Shown one piece after another: positions 10,631-19,973 of a DNA stretch of 64,000 bases. The notes under the pieces are model-generated. The model was not told the DNA's origin. It ran no database searches and was given only the letters and a program-made list of their open reading frames with translations. The number at the start of each line of letters is the position of its first letter. Positions within the stretch are counted from its first letter, which is position 1. Location: assembly GCA_019801415.1 (NCBI GenBank), contig JAHVJD010000010.1:62001-126000 (forward strand), written 5' to 3'. A program made the position numbers and the translations under genes. The stretch comes from Nocardioides marinus (GTDB lineage Bacteria; Pseudomonadota; Alphaproteobacteria; Rhodobacterales; Rhodobacteraceae).

Positions 10631-11161
10631 TTGAAACTCAGAATATTGCTCACGGTATGCGCAGCCGGTCTCGCAGCAGGTTTGATGCTTGGCCGTATGC
10701 TGAAGCACGAACCCAGCCGCCCTGAACGCACTGTCCAGCTTTTCACAGACATTTGTGTGCCATTTTCGCGCGGTCAGCTCAGTGCGCCACCAGAAGGGCT
10801 GGGGCTGGTCAGGACTGACCTGTTGCCACGGGAGCGGCGATGGACAGATCCTGTTTCGGCAAGCTACCTCCTTCTGGATGAACACACCTGCTCCATTTCG
10901 ACGAATGCGCCGAATGCGCTCACAAAAGCCGAAGGCGACGTGCTGGCCGCGGACATCGAGCAGGTTGTGGCCGTGGCTTTCCCGGAACTGGCCTTGGACC
11001 CAAAGGCAACCATGGGCGACGATGTTCTGTTTCGGGCATGGATGACTGGGAAGGTGGCCTCGCCTCAGCGCTGGGGCGTATCCGTTTACATGTTTCCGGA
11101 ATGGGGAGATGCCTCAGGTAGCCACGTGAGCCTCACGCTCCCTCGCTCAAACCGCCAATAG
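10631..11161 (+). CDS. Hypothetical membrane-anchored or exported protein
   Basis: A 176-aa protein of unknown family. Residues 2-24 are a hydrophobic segment after a short positive N-terminus (MKLRILLTVCAAGLAAGL), so it is probably anchored or secreted. The remainder is a soluble domain with two cysteines (in DICVPF and HTCSIS) that could form a disulfide. The start is TTG at 10631, supported by AGGG at 10620-10623 with a 7-base spacer. It lies just downstream of the lpd terminator, and its codon use looks less GC-biased than its neighbours, which suggests an accessory gene. No function can be assigned. Confidence 0.65.
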   Translation: MKLRILLTVCAAGLAAGLMLGRMLKHEPSRPERTVQLFTDICVPFSRGQLSAPPEGLGLVRTDLLPRERRWTDPVSASYLLLDEHTCSISTNAPNALTKAEGDVLAADIEQVVAVAFPELALDPKATMGDDVLFRAWMTGKVASPQRWGVSVYMFPEWGDASGSHVSLTLPRSNRQ

Positions 11162-11252
11162 GCAGCAAGTTACCGCTGCGATCTGAGACCATCTGTACGC
11201 GTCCGCTGGACAACTCCCGAAGCGGCTCTATTGGCCACGCCGCGTATAAGCG

Positions 11253-11858
11253 TTACCACATGGTCTTGGCCGCGCGGGCGTCCCAACCCGCGTCATAGGC
11301 GGCACCGCCCTCTTCTCCCGCGGTCTGCTCGGCCAGGATATCGCCCATCGTGGGCAGGCCTGCGCTCTCGTCCTGACCGCTCCAGGTGCCCGCCCGCATC
11401 AGGGCGCGGGCGCATTGGCTGTAGATCTCGCCGATCTTGATGACGATCACCGTGGCGGGCAGCTTGCCGTTCTTCTCGAACCGCGCCCGCAGGTCCGCAT
11501 CTGCGGTCAGCCGCGCCATGCCGTTGACCCGCACCACGTTGTTCGATCCCGGCACCAGGAACATCAGCAACACCCGCCCGTCCCGCACGATGTTGCGCAA
11601 ACTGTCCAGCCGGTTGTTGCCGCGCCAGTCCGGCAGCGCCAGGGTGGCGGGGTCAAGCTCGGCCACCACCGGCCCGTCATCGCCGCGCGGGCTGCCGTCG
11701 GTGCCCTCGGGGCCAACCGTGGACAGCACGCAAAGTTTCGACGCCATGATCCACGTGCGGTACAGCGGCGTCTTCTGCCGGGCCACCTTACGTAAAGAAG
11801 GCGCTCCCGGTGTCCCGTAAAGCGCCTCCAGCTCGTCAATGCTGCTGAGATAATTCAT
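11253..11858 (-). CDS. Pyridoxamine 5'-phosphate oxidase-family (FMN-binding split barrel) protein
   Basis: A 201-aa protein with the PPOX split-barrel pattern: a segment around residues 38-60 with STVGPEG and SPRGD, then LPDWRGNNRLDSLRNI and VLLMFLVPG, which resembles PPOX-class flavin or heme-binding proteins of the MSMEG_1061 type. The substrate is unknown. ATG at 11858 is preceded by GAGGGA. A TTG at 11870 is possible. The start lies within the 3' end of plsC (23-base overlap), so it is the last gene of the ftsE-ftsX-plsC run. Confidence 0.85.
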   Translation of the reverse strand: MNYLSSIDELEALYGTPGAPSLRKVARQKTPLYRTWIMASKLCVLSTVGPEGTDGSPRGDDGPVVAELDPATLALPDWRGNNRLDSLRNIVRDGRVLLMFLVPGSNNVVRVNGMARLTADADLRARFEKNGKLPATVIVIKIGEIYSQCARALMRAGTWSGQDESAGLPTMGDILAEQTAGEEGGAAYDAGWDARAAKTMW

Positions 11859-12588
11859 GTGGTCCCTCAAACCCCGCTGCGGCCATCAACGCATCCGAGC
11901 GCCGCTCCACTTCATGCTCCAGCCGCGTCATGAAATCCGCCCGCGCGACGCCGGGCTGGATCGGCTCAAGGAACTCCACCACCGCCAGTCCCGGCTTGCG
12001 GTAGATCCCGGTGCGCGGCCAGAACACGCCGACATTCGTCGCCACCGGTACGCAGGGCTGGTTCAACCCCTCGTACAGCACCGCGGTGCCGATCTTGTAG
12101 GGTTTCTGCGCCCCCGGCGCGACGCGGGTGCCCTGCGGGTAGATCACCAGCTGCCCCGGCTCGCGGTTCTCGGCCGCGACATCGCGCACCATCTTGGTGA
12201 TGGCGGCACCGCGCTTGCCGCGGTTCACCGGCACGCAGCCCAGCCGCTTGGCATAGACGCCGATCACCGGCGTCCACATCAGCTCGCGCTTCATGATGAA
12301 GCGGGCCGAGGGCAGCGCGTTGAAAATGATCAGGATATCCAGAAAGCTCTGGTGCTTGGCGGCAACGATCACCTCGCCCTGCGGCACCTCTCCGCGCACC
12401 TCGGAGCGGATGCCGACCATCCAGGTGGCGGTCCACAGCACCCAGCGCGCGTAGCTTTTGCAGGCCATCCGCGCGCCCTTGCGCGACACCGCCGCCCAGG
12501 GCGCAAACAGGATGCCCATCAGCAGCATCATCAGGTACATCTGCACGGTAAAGACCGCCGAACGCAGCCATTGGATCGCAAATTTCAC
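11836..12588 (-). CDS. plsC: 1-acyl-sn-glycerol-3-phosphate acyltransferase
   Basis: Membrane acyltransferase that converts lysophosphatidate to phosphatidate in phospholipid synthesis. The 250-aa product has a hydrophobic N-terminus (residues 10-35), the HX4D catalytic motif in KHQSFLD near 77 and YPQGTR near 150 in place of the usual PEGTR. It starts at GTG 12588, whose GTGA overlaps the ftsX stop. The window also holds plsY at 61509, the preceding step of the same pathway. Confidence 0.93.
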   Translation of the reverse strand: MKFAIQWLRSAVFTVQMYLMMLLMGILFAPWAAVSRKGARMACKSYARWVLWTATWMVGIRSEVRGEVPQGEVIVAAKHQSFLDILIIFNALPSARFIMKRELMWTPVIGVYAKRLGCVPVNRGKRGAAITKMVRDVAAENREPGQLVIYPQGTRVAPGAQKPYKIGTAVLYEGLNQPCVPVATNVGVFWPRTGIYRKPGLAVVEFLEPIQPGVARADFMTRLEHEVERRSDALMAAAGFEGPHELSQQH

Positions 12589-13484
12589 GTAAGTTCCCCC
12601 AGACGTTTGGTGGCCGCGCGGGTGGTTGCGGCAAAGGCGACCAGCGCGCCGAGTGGCGGGATCGCCAGCGGTACCAGCCAGCCCCAGCCCTGGAACCCCA
12701 GACCGGTGAGGAAGCCGCCCTCATCCGAGGCTTCGGGCATCAGCCAGACCCCGATCATCCCCAGCAGCACGCCCACGGCCGCGCCGCTCAGCGCGCGCAG
12801 GGTGAACCGCCGGATGAAGGCCTGGGCGATATAGCTGTCAAGCGCGCCGACCAGCCGCAGGACTTCGATCACCTGGGCGTTGGCCGCCAGCGCCGCATTT
12901 GCGGCCAGCGTGATCATCGCGGCGGTGGCGCCGCCGATCAGCAGGATCGACACCCAGGCGAGACGCCGCAGCGAGCGCGCCGCGTCCACCAGCGGCTCGC
13001 GCCAGCGGGTGTGGTCGTCCAGCACCGCGCCGGGCACCTCGGCCTGCAGCCGCAGCCGCAGCCCGGTGGCGTCATAGCCGTTGCCATCCGCCGTCACCTC
13101 GATCAGCTGCGGCAGCGGCAGGCTGCCCGCGGGCAGGGTCGCGCCGAACCAGGGCGCCAGCAGGGCCGCCTGCTCCTCTCCGGACAGGGCCCGGGCGGTG
13201 GCCACCCCCGGCGTCTGGCGCAGGATCTCCAGCGCCGCCTCGGTCTGGGCCACGCGCTGCTCTGCCGGTGCGTTGATGCGCAGGGTGGCGGCGCGGGCCA
13301 GCTCCTCGGCCCATTGGTCCGCCAGCCGTCCCGAGGCCATCGACAGCGCCAGCGCAAACACCGCCAGAAACGCCATGGCGCCGGATACGAACAGGGTCAG
13401 ATGGGCGGTAAATCCGCTGGGCGGCACCACCCGGTTGGCCTGGGTATCGCCCAGCACCAGCTTGCGCAGCTTGCCCTCGGTCAT
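12585..13484 (-). CDS. ftsX: Cell division protein FtsX
   Basis: Permease-like partner of FtsE that couples divisome ATP hydrolysis to periplasmic amidase activation. The 299-aa product has a cytosolic N-terminus, a first membrane segment around residues 28-52 (LFVSGAMAFLAVFALAL), a large periplasmic loop, and three C-terminal hydrophobic segments near 170-200, 225-250 and 265-290, the usual FtsX topology. Start and stop overlap ftsE and plsC by four bases each. Sequence conservation in this family is low, so the call also uses the adjacent ftsE. Confidence 0.92.
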   Translation of the reverse strand: MTEGKLRKLVLGDTQANRVVPPSGFTAHLTLFVSGAMAFLAVFALALSMASGRLADQWAEELARAATLRINAPAEQRVAQTEAALEILRQTPGVATARALSGEEQAALLAPWFGATLPAGSLPLPQLIEVTADGNGYDATGLRLRLQAEVPGAVLDDHTRWREPLVDAARSLRRLAWVSILLIGGATAAMITLAANAALAANAQVIEVLRLVGALDSYIAQAFIRRFTLRALSGAAVGVLLGMIGVWLMPEASDEGGFLTGLGFQGWGWLVPLAIPPLGALVAFAATTRAATKRLGELT

Positions 13485-14158
13485 AGGTCCGCCCCCGCCA
13501 GCTGCAACTGCCGGTTGGAAATCCGCAGCACCCGCGCCTGCACCTGGTTCTTGGCGGCACGGATCAGCGACAGGTCATGGGTGGCCACCAGGATCGTCTT
13601 GCCCATCCGGTTCAGCTCCACCAACAGCTGCAGCAGCCGCTGCGACATTTCCCAGTCGACGTTGCCGGTGGGTTCATCGGCAATGATCACATCCGGCGAC
13701 AGGATCACCGAACGCGCCAGCGCCGCCCGCTGGCGTTCGCCGCCCGACAGCTCCGGCGGCAGCGCATGGGCACGCTCGCTGAGCCCGACCCAGTTCAAAA
13801 GCTCCCGCAGGTTCGCCTCCTCATGGCTCAACTCGCGACCTGAAACCAGCAGCGGCAGGGCAATGTTCTCGATCACCGGCAAATGGTCCAGAAAGCGGCA
13901 ATCCTGATGCACCACGCCAACCCGACGGCGCAGATAGGCCATCTGGTCGCGGTCCAGTCCCTGCACGTCCATGTTGAAGGCTCGCACCCGCCCCGCGGTC
14001 GGGGTCAGCGCGCCGTAGCACAGTTTCAGAAGCGTGGTCTTGCCCGCGCCGGACGGGCCGGTCAGGAAATGGAACGACCCCGGCGCCAGCTGCACGGACA
14101 CGGCATTCAGCAGCTCTCCGCCGCCGTAGTTGTAGCCTACGTTCTCCAGCTCGATCAC
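13481..14158 (-). CDS. ftsE: Cell division ATP-binding protein FtsE
   Basis: ABC ATPase of the FtsEX complex. The 225-aa product has Walker A GPSGAGKTT near 35, the signature LSGGERQR near 138 and Walker B VIIADEPTGNVD near 160. The open frame runs far upstream, but GTG at 14158 follows an AGGGGG stretch (14162-14168) and gives VIELENVGYNY as N-terminus, matching the family. Its ATGA junction with ftsX shows coupling. Confidence 0.95.
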   Translation of the reverse strand: MIELENVGYNYGGGELLNAVSVQLAPGSFHFLTGPSGAGKTTLLKLCYGALTPTAGRVRAFNMDVQGLDRDQMAYLRRRVGVVHQDCRFLDHLPVIENIALPLLVSGRELSHEEANLRELLNWVGLSERAHALPPELSGGERQRAALARSVILSPDVIIADEPTGNVDWEMSQRLLQLLVELNRMGKTILVATHDLSLIRAAKNQVQARVLRISNRQLQLAGADL

Positions 14159-14291
14159 GGCTGCCCCCTGGTTACGTCCCGCGTTCGGGACCCGGCTGTT
14201 TTGCCCCAAGGGGCACGCAGTTTCAATGGGGGCTCTGTTGCGCGGATACCGCCGCGCGGCGCAGGCCGGGCCAGCCCCCGTGATTGACCCT

Positions 14292-14319
14292 TTCACCGGC
14301 GCACGGGTGCACATATAAT
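14292..14319 (+). promoter_or_regulatory. Candidate promoter of the zinc-ribbon gene
   Basis: TTCACC (14292-14297), a 16-bp spacer and a consensus TATAAT (14314-14319) lie 65 bp upstream of the ATG, in the divergent region shared with ftsE. Confidence 0.6.
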
Positions 14320-14384
14320 CCCTTGAAAAACAACCCGCCGCCCGCAGTTGCAACCGCGGCTGGCGGGATGGTGCCGAGGAGAGC

Positions 14385-15374
14385 ATGATGCGCCTGACCT
14401 GCCCGAATTGCGCAGCCCAGTACGAAGTCCCGGAGGAGGTGATCCCGGCCGAAGGGCGCGATGTGCAATGTTCGAACTGCGGTGAAACCTGGTTCCAGGC
14501 CGCGGCCGCGCGGGCCGCGGAGCCGACGACCACAGACGCCGACAGCGCCGCTGCACCGCAGGAGACCGAGGCGGAACACACTGCCCCGGCCACCGCAAAG
14601 CAGCCGTCGCAGGCAGCGCCCTCCACGCCTGAGCCAGAGCCAGCGCCGAAACCGGCCGCCGCACCGGAGTCCCCCACCGCCACCTCGGCGCCCACCGAAG
14701 AGCCCGAGGCCAGTGACGAGCCGACGTCCCGGCCGGACCCGGCTGAGCCCGCCGCGCCGCAAGAGGTGGAAGAGGAGGACGAGGACACCGCGCCCATGCA
14801 GCCGGACGAGACCCCGCCGGTGCGCAGCCGCAGCCTGGACCCGGCCCTGTCTGAAATCCTGCGCGAAGAGGCCGAGCGCGAAGCTGCCCTGCGTGCCAAG
14901 GAGGCCGAAAGCCTCGAAAGCCAGCCCGACCTCGGCCTGCAGGAACCCCGCCGCCCGGCACGCGCCGCCGAAACCGAGGACGCGCAACGCGGGCGCGAGG
15001 CCCGCGACCGCATGGCCCGGTTGCGCGGCGAGGATCCGCGGCTGGCCGCGGCTGCCGAAACCGGCAAGCGCCGCGAACTGCTGCCCGATATCGAGGAAAT
15101 CAACTCCACCCTGCGCGCCAGCGGCGCCGGAACCGCGCCGTCGGCATCACAATCCGATCCGCACCCGCCCGCGCCGCGGCGGCGGAGCGACTTTGCCCGC
15201 GGTTTCACCCTGTCGGTGGTGGCCGGATTGCTGCTGGTGCTGGTCTATGACAAGGCCACGGTGATCTCGGACACGCTGCCGCAGGTGGAACCGGCGCTCG
15301 ACAGCTATGTCGCCTGGGTCGATCAGGCGCGGCTGTGGCTGGATACCCAGGTGCGGGGCATGACCACGCAGTAA
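14385..15374 (+). CDS. Zinc-ribbon (MJ0042-type) membrane protein
   Basis: A 329-aa protein with an N-terminal zinc ribbon CPNC...CSNCG (residues 6-35, MJ0042 pattern), then a long disordered region rich in Pro, Ala, Glu and Asp to about 160, a charged helical part, and one transmembrane helix near 272-290 (FTLSVVAGLLLVLVYD) before a short C-terminal tail. The ribbon is predicted to be cytosolic. Such proteins sit next to ftsEX in alphaproteobacteria, but their role is not known to me. GAGGAGA precedes the tandem ATGs at 14385 and 14388. Confidence 0.88.
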   Translation: MMRLTCPNCAAQYEVPEEVIPAEGRDVQCSNCGETWFQAAAARAAEPTTTDADSAAAPQETEAEHTAPATAKQPSQAAPSTPEPEPAPKPAAAPESPTATSAPTEEPEASDEPTSRPDPAEPAAPQEVEEEDEDTAPMQPDETPPVRSRSLDPALSEILREEAEREAALRAKEAESLESQPDLGLQEPRRPARAAETEDAQRGREARDRMARLRGEDPRLAAAAETGKRRELLPDIEEINSTLRASGAGTAPSASQSDPHPPAPRRRSDFARGFTLSVVAGLLLVLVYDKATVISDTLPQVEPALDSYVAWVDQARLWLDTQVRGMTTQ

Positions 15375-15557
15375 CGCGGCACAGAAAAAAGCCGCCCGCG
15401 TTTTCTGCCCAAGCGCGCCGCCCTTCCGTCACCTTTGCTGGCCATCGCCTGTGGTCGCGCTCGAAAGACTGCGGGTTGCCCGGCGCGATGCGCTATCGGA
15501 AGCGGCTCGCACGTCCCTATCCCCCGGGCGGCTCCGCGACCGGAGCGGCCCCTGCTA

Positions 15558-18170
15558 TCAGAAGCGGTCCAGCAACCTTTGCAGGTAACTGCGCTCCCGC
15601 TCGCTGCGCTCGCGCTCTCCGGCCCGGCGGCGGATATCCTCCAACAGGTCCCAGGCGCGGCGATAGGCCTGCCCCTCGCCAACCTTGCCGCCATCATCGA
15701 TGCCGCCGTTGCTGCGCCCCAGCGGGTCGAGGCGCCCGCCTTCGGCTGTTGCCGAGGGCTGCCCCTGACCGTTGGGCTGGCCGTTCTGCTGCTGCTCGGC
15801 GAGCGCTTCACCCATGCTGCGCATCCCTTCCCGCAAGGCTTCCATCGCCTCGGACTGGCGGTCGATCGCCTCGGCCCGGTCGCCGTCCCGCAGCGCCTGT
15901 TCGGCGCCCTCCATGGCCCGTCCGGCCCGATCCAGCGCCTCGCGCGCGGCCTCGCCAGCCTCGCCGCCCAGGTAGGGCAGCCCGTCGCGCTGACGCTGCA
16001 GCTGCTGGCGCAGCGCCTGTTGGCGGTCCGCCAGTGAGCCGCCCTCGCCGCTGCGACCGCTGCGGCCATCGCTGCCCTGCCCGTCACGACCGCTGTCCGC
16101 GCCCTGTCCCCCCTGGCCACCCTGATGCTGCTGGCCACGTCCCAGGCCGCCGTCGCGGCCCTCGTTGCCCTGGCTTTCGCCGCTGCGGGCACCGGGGTTG
16201 AACTGTTCCTGCAGATCGCGGAAGGCCTGGTCCGACAACCCCTGCTGCTCCCGCAGGGTTTCGCCCAGCCCCTCCATCGCCTCGCGGCCTTCGTTGCCGC
16301 CGCCCTGCCCCTCCTGCGAGCGGGTCATGCGCATGTTTTCCATCATTTGCTGGAATTCACGCAGGGCCTGCTCGGCCTCGGCCATGCGGCCCTGCTCCAT
16401 CAGCTCCTGGATGCGGTCCATCATCGCCTGCAGGTCATCCTGGCTGAGGGTCATCATGTCCTGGGGATTGCCACCCGGCGCGCCCATCTCGCCCTCGGTC
16501 TCGGCCTGACGGCTGAGCTGGCGCAGATAGTCCTGGGTGGCCTCGCGCAACTCCTGCATCAGGCGGGCGATTTCCTGCTCGCTAGCGCCATCGCGCATCG
16601 CCTGGCTCAGCTGCTCCTGGGCGCGGCGCATCCGTTCCAGCGCATCGCCCACGTCGCCCTCCTCCAGCTGGATCGCCAGATCCCACAGCGCCGCCGCGAT
16701 TTCCTCCTGCCGCTCCTCGGCTATGCTGCCCTGCACCGTGTGGGCCTCCAGCCGCCGCAGGATCGTGCGCAGCCGCAGATAATCCCCATAGTCGCGAAAG
16801 ACCCCTTCGGGCCGGTGCGACAGGGTGCGCAGCACTTGCGCCACCCGCGGCGCATTGGCGCGCGCCCACAACAGGTCGCGGCGCTGCTCGGCCACCGCCG
16901 CCGCCAGCGGATCAAAGAAGCGCCGCGTCACCAGCGGCGCACCGAAACCTGCCGCCGCCGCGGATTGGCCAGCTTCATCGACGACGGAAAACGTGAACAC
17001 CACCGGCAGGTTGGCCCAGGGGTGTCGGGCAAAATCCTCGACCAGCTGCTCGGTGAATGCCTGCCGCGAGCCGGTGATCGGCAAGGGCAGATCCAGCACC
17101 AGCGGCTCACGCGGGTCGGGGTCGATGGCCAGCCCGTGGCGTCGCTCCACCGCGGCCAGGTCCAGGGTAATCCGCGCTTGGCCCGCTGCCACGCCGTAAT
17201 CGTCCCGCGCGGAGAACGCCAAGGTGGTCACCCCGTCCTCCGCCAGCTGCGGCTGCCCTGCCGCCGCGATACGCGGCGGCTGATCCGGGATCATCTCGAC
17301 CTGCCAACTGCGCCCGCCCGGACCGTCGATTTCCACGGACCCGCTGCGCGCCACGGTGAAGGTCGGCGCGGTGCCATCCACCGCCGTCCCCTGTCCGCCA
17401 TCCGCGCCGCCCGAGACGTCCTCGACCAGCGTCAACGCCCCGGTTTCCCCATAGAAGCGCAGCGTAAGGCGACTGCCCTGCGGCAGCGCCAGTACGCCTG
17501 CGGCCTGATCGTTCAGGTAAAGAACCGGCAACCGGGTGTAGGCCGGTGGCTCGGCCCAGCCTTCCCAGGCAGGGCCGGTCAAACCGGCGCTGCGACCGAG
17601 GCCCAGATCCCGCACCGTTGTCACCTGCCAGACAGAGCCGAACAGAAGCGCCACCGCCAGCATCAATGCCGCCATGTAGCGCAAGGCATAGGGGTCAGCG
17701 GCGGCAATGTTCAGATCCGGCTTGGCAGGACGCGCGGCGCGTGTCGCTTGGGCCATGCGCCGCTGGTGCGCCTGCCACAGCGCCGCCGAGGCCGCGTCAT
17801 CGGCGCCACTTGCCTGCCGGTCCAGCAGCGCCGAAACCGGCCGCCCCGGCAGGGTTTCATCCAGTCGCGCCAGCGCAGCCATGCGACCGGGCCAGCGAAA
17901 CCGCCACAATCCCCAGCCCAAAGCGACAGCGCCAGCCAGCAGCGCCACTGCTGCCGCGCCCCAGACCAGCTCCGCCGCGAACCACTGGTGCACTCCCAGT
18001 ATCAGCGCCGCCAGCACCACCATCAGCACCGATGCCAGCGGCCAGAAGGCACGCAAGCCCCGCTCCGCCACCATCCCTGCCTGCGTCAGCCGCAGCGGCC
18101 AGCGCAGGTGGCTCAGCTCCGGTTGCGGCGGGCTGTTGCGGGTCTGGTTGCCGTGACGGTCACTTGGCAT
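15558..18170 (-). CDS. DUF4175 / TIGR02302-family membrane protein
   Basis: An 870-aa protein of unknown function. Three hydrophobic helices lie near residues 40-60, 66-90 and 163-185. A beta-rich periplasmic region spans about 190-430. The C-terminal half is a helical, Gln/Met/Glu-rich coiled-coil region, followed by a Gly/Gln/Arg low-complexity stretch around 635-700. This matches the alphaproteobacterial DUF4175 family. It follows lysA after 68 bp on the same strand. I see no enzymatic motif; the extended repeats suggest a scaffold or envelope role, which is inference only. Confidence 0.85.
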   Translation of the reverse strand: MPSDRHGNQTRNSPPQPELSHLRWPLRLTQAGMVAERGLRAFWPLASVLMVVLAALILGVHQWFAAELVWGAAAVALLAGAVALGWGLWRFRWPGRMAALARLDETLPGRPVSALLDRQASGADDAASAALWQAHQRRMAQATRAARPAKPDLNIAAADPYALRYMAALMLAVALLFGSVWQVTTVRDLGLGRSAGLTGPAWEGWAEPPAYTRLPVLYLNDQAAGVLALPQGSRLTLRFYGETGALTLVEDVSGGADGGQGTAVDGTAPTFTVARSGSVEIDGPGGRSWQVEMIPDQPPRIAAAGQPQLAEDGVTTLAFSARDDYGVAAGQARITLDLAAVERRHGLAIDPDPREPLVLDLPLPITGSRQAFTEQLVEDFARHPWANLPVVFTFSVVDEAGQSAAAAGFGAPLVTRRFFDPLAAAVAEQRRDLLWARANAPRVAQVLRTLSHRPEGVFRDYGDYLRLRTILRRLEAHTVQGSIAEERQEEIAAALWDLAIQLEEGDVGDALERMRRAQEQLSQAMRDGASEQEIARLMQELREATQDYLRQLSRQAETEGEMGAPGGNPQDMMTLSQDDLQAMMDRIQELMEQGRMAEAEQALREFQQMMENMRMTRSQEGQGGGNEGREAMEGLGETLREQQGLSDQAFRDLQEQFNPGARSGESQGNEGRDGGLGRGQQHQGGQGGQGADSGRDGQGSDGRSGRSGEGGSLADRQQALRQQLQRQRDGLPYLGGEAGEAAREALDRAGRAMEGAEQALRDGDRAEAIDRQSEAMEALREGMRSMGEALAEQQQNGQPNGQGQPSATAEGGRLDPLGRSNGGIDDGGKVGEGQAYRRAWDLLEDIRRRAGERERSERERSYLQRLLDRF

Positions 18171-18238
18171 GCGGGCCTCATCTGCAGGTGGCCCGCGCAG
18201 GGTCGCGCCAGTTCAGGCCCGGCCACAGCGGACCGGGC

Positions 18239-19504
18239 TCAGAGCCACTGGGGGATGGTATCGCGGTTTATCATTTCGTCAAAGGTGGGACGCGCGCGAA
18301 TAACCGCGAATTGATCTTCATGCACCAGCACTTCGGGGATCAACGGGCGCGAGTTGTACTCGCTGGCCATCACCGCACCATAGGCGCCGGCGCTGCGAAA
18401 GGCGACCAGATCGCCCGCCGCCAGCGGCGGCATGTTGCGCTGCTTGGCAAAGGTGTCGCCTGTCTCGCAGACCGGGCCGACGATGTCATAGGGCTGCTGC
18501 TCGACACCCGCCGCCGCTTCCTGCACCGGCACGATGTCGTGATGGGCTTCATACATCGCCGGGCGGATCAGGTCGTTCATGGCGCCGTCGATGATCAGGA
18601 AATCGCGGCCCTCGCCGGATTTCACGTAGATCACCTTGGAGACCAGCAGTCCCGCATTGCCGGCAATCAGCCGCCCCGGCTCGATCTCCAGCTCGCAGCC
18701 AAGGTGACCCAGCGTCTCCTTGACCATCTGCCCGTATTCCACCGGCAGCGGCGGCGCGGTGTTGGAGCGCTCGTAAGGAATGCCAAGGCCGCCACCCAGG
18801 TCCAGACGGCGGATGTCGTGGCCATCGGCGCGCAGGGTTTCGGTCAGCTCGGCGACCTTCTGATAGGCCAGCCGGAACGGCTCCAGCTCGGTCAGCTGCG
18901 AGCCGATGTGGACATCGATCCCCACCACGTCCAGCCCCGGCAGGGCGGCGGCGCGGGCATAGACCTCGCGGGCGCGGGCAATCGGGATGCCGAACTTGTT
19001 CTCGGATTTGCCGGTGGCGATCTTGGCATGGGTCTTGGCGTCGACATCCGGGTTCACCCGGATGGTGATCGGTGCCACCACGCCCAGCTCTTGCGCCACC
19101 GCGTTGATCACTTCCATTTCCGGCTCGGACTCGACGTTGAACTGGCGAATGCCGCCGCTCAGCGCGACGCGGATTTCCTCCGCCGTCTTGCCGACGCCAG
19201 AAAACACGATCCTGTCGCCCGGCACGCCCGCGGCCTTGGCCCGCAGGTATTCGCCCTGGCTCACCACGTCCATGCCCGCGCCCGCCTGCGCCAGCGTCTT
19301 CAGGATGGCCTGGTTGGAGGCCGCCTTCATCGCATAGCAGACCAGGTGGTCGGTGCCTTCCAACGCCTCGTCGAACAGGCGGAAATGGCGCAACAGGGTT
19401 GCCGTGGAATAGACATAGAACGGAGTGCCCACCGCCGCGGCGATCTCGGAGATGGGAACGTCTTCGGCGTAAAGCGCGCCGTCGCGGTAGAGAAAATGGT
19501 CCAT
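18239..19504 (-). CDS. lysA: Diaminopimelate decarboxylase
   Basis: PLP enzyme making L-lysine from meso-diaminopimelate. The 421-aa product has the PLP-lysine segment YAMKAASN near residue 57, GGGLGIPY near 238, EPGRLIAGNAG near 278 and the C-terminal CETGD near 345, where family members bind substrate and PLP. ATG 19504 gives the usual MDHFLYRDG start. It lies in an argH-lipoprotein-lysA-DUF4175 run on the minus strand. Confidence 0.97.
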   Translation of the reverse strand: MDHFLYRDGALYAEDVPISEIAAAVGTPFYVYSTATLLRHFRLFDEALEGTDHLVCYAMKAASNQAILKTLAQAGAGMDVVSQGEYLRAKAAGVPGDRIVFSGVGKTAEEIRVALSGGIRQFNVESEPEMEVINAVAQELGVVAPITIRVNPDVDAKTHAKIATGKSENKFGIPIARAREVYARAAALPGLDVVGIDVHIGSQLTELEPFRLAYQKVAELTETLRADGHDIRRLDLGGGLGIPYERSNTAPPLPVEYGQMVKETLGHLGCELEIEPGRLIAGNAGLLVSKVIYVKSGEGRDFLIIDGAMNDLIRPAMYEAHHDIVPVQEAAAGVEQQPYDIVGPVCETGDTFAKQRNMPPLAAGDLVAFRSAGAYGAVMASEYNSRPLIPEVLVHEDQFAVIRARPTFDEMINRDTIPQWL

Positions 19505-19973
19505 GCCCCGCGTTTAGGGCAAAACGGGCTGGCGGATCAATTGAATTCCCGCGCGACCCGCCGCGCCGACGCCTGCGGCAGGCGTTGGTTTTTTGAGTAT
19601 TTGAGGAAAGATGAAAACGCCGCCGCGCGCTTCATCTTTCTCCAAATACTCACTGCGCAGGGCTATCATCAGGCGCGCCGTTGCGGCGGCAGCGCACGCC
19701 CCTCTCACCCGATGTTAAAAGCGGTTGTGTCATTGTGTCCCGGATCGCGATCATGTGCCGGGCTGACACCCCCGGCCGCTTGGAACAGGGCCCCGTGGCA
19801 GGGGCACGCAGAGACAACGTTCAGCGTGCGGGCGGATACGCCCGTCCCGCCTCCGCCCTCGTGGCGGCGCCGCCATTCGCAACCGTTGCGCGCTTTCTCC
19901 GGATTTCCGCAACAGATCAAGCCGACCACATCGACGGCGTTTTCGCTGACCCGGCGCCCCTCGGCGGACCGGT
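19505..19973. other. Gap between lysA and the small lipoprotein gene (469 bp)
   Basis: No gene is supported. The reading frames open here lack recognisable composition or family features. The region holds a GC hairpin ACGCCTGC-G-GCAGGCGT (19569-19585) followed by T-rich sequence, a long imperfect inverted repeat of intergenic family 1 (19595-19651), and otherwise plain sequence. Confidence 0.6.
19595..19651. repeat. Intergenic repeat family 1, copy D (inverted pair)
   Basis: GAGTATTTGAGGAAAGATGA (from 19595) is mirrored by TTCATCTTTCTCCAAATACT (from 19631). The arms are 21 nt and match at 19 positions around a 15-nt loop. The right arm is the same motif seen in copies A-C, so this copy is a head-to-head pair that could form a long hairpin. 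Confidence 0.75.
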
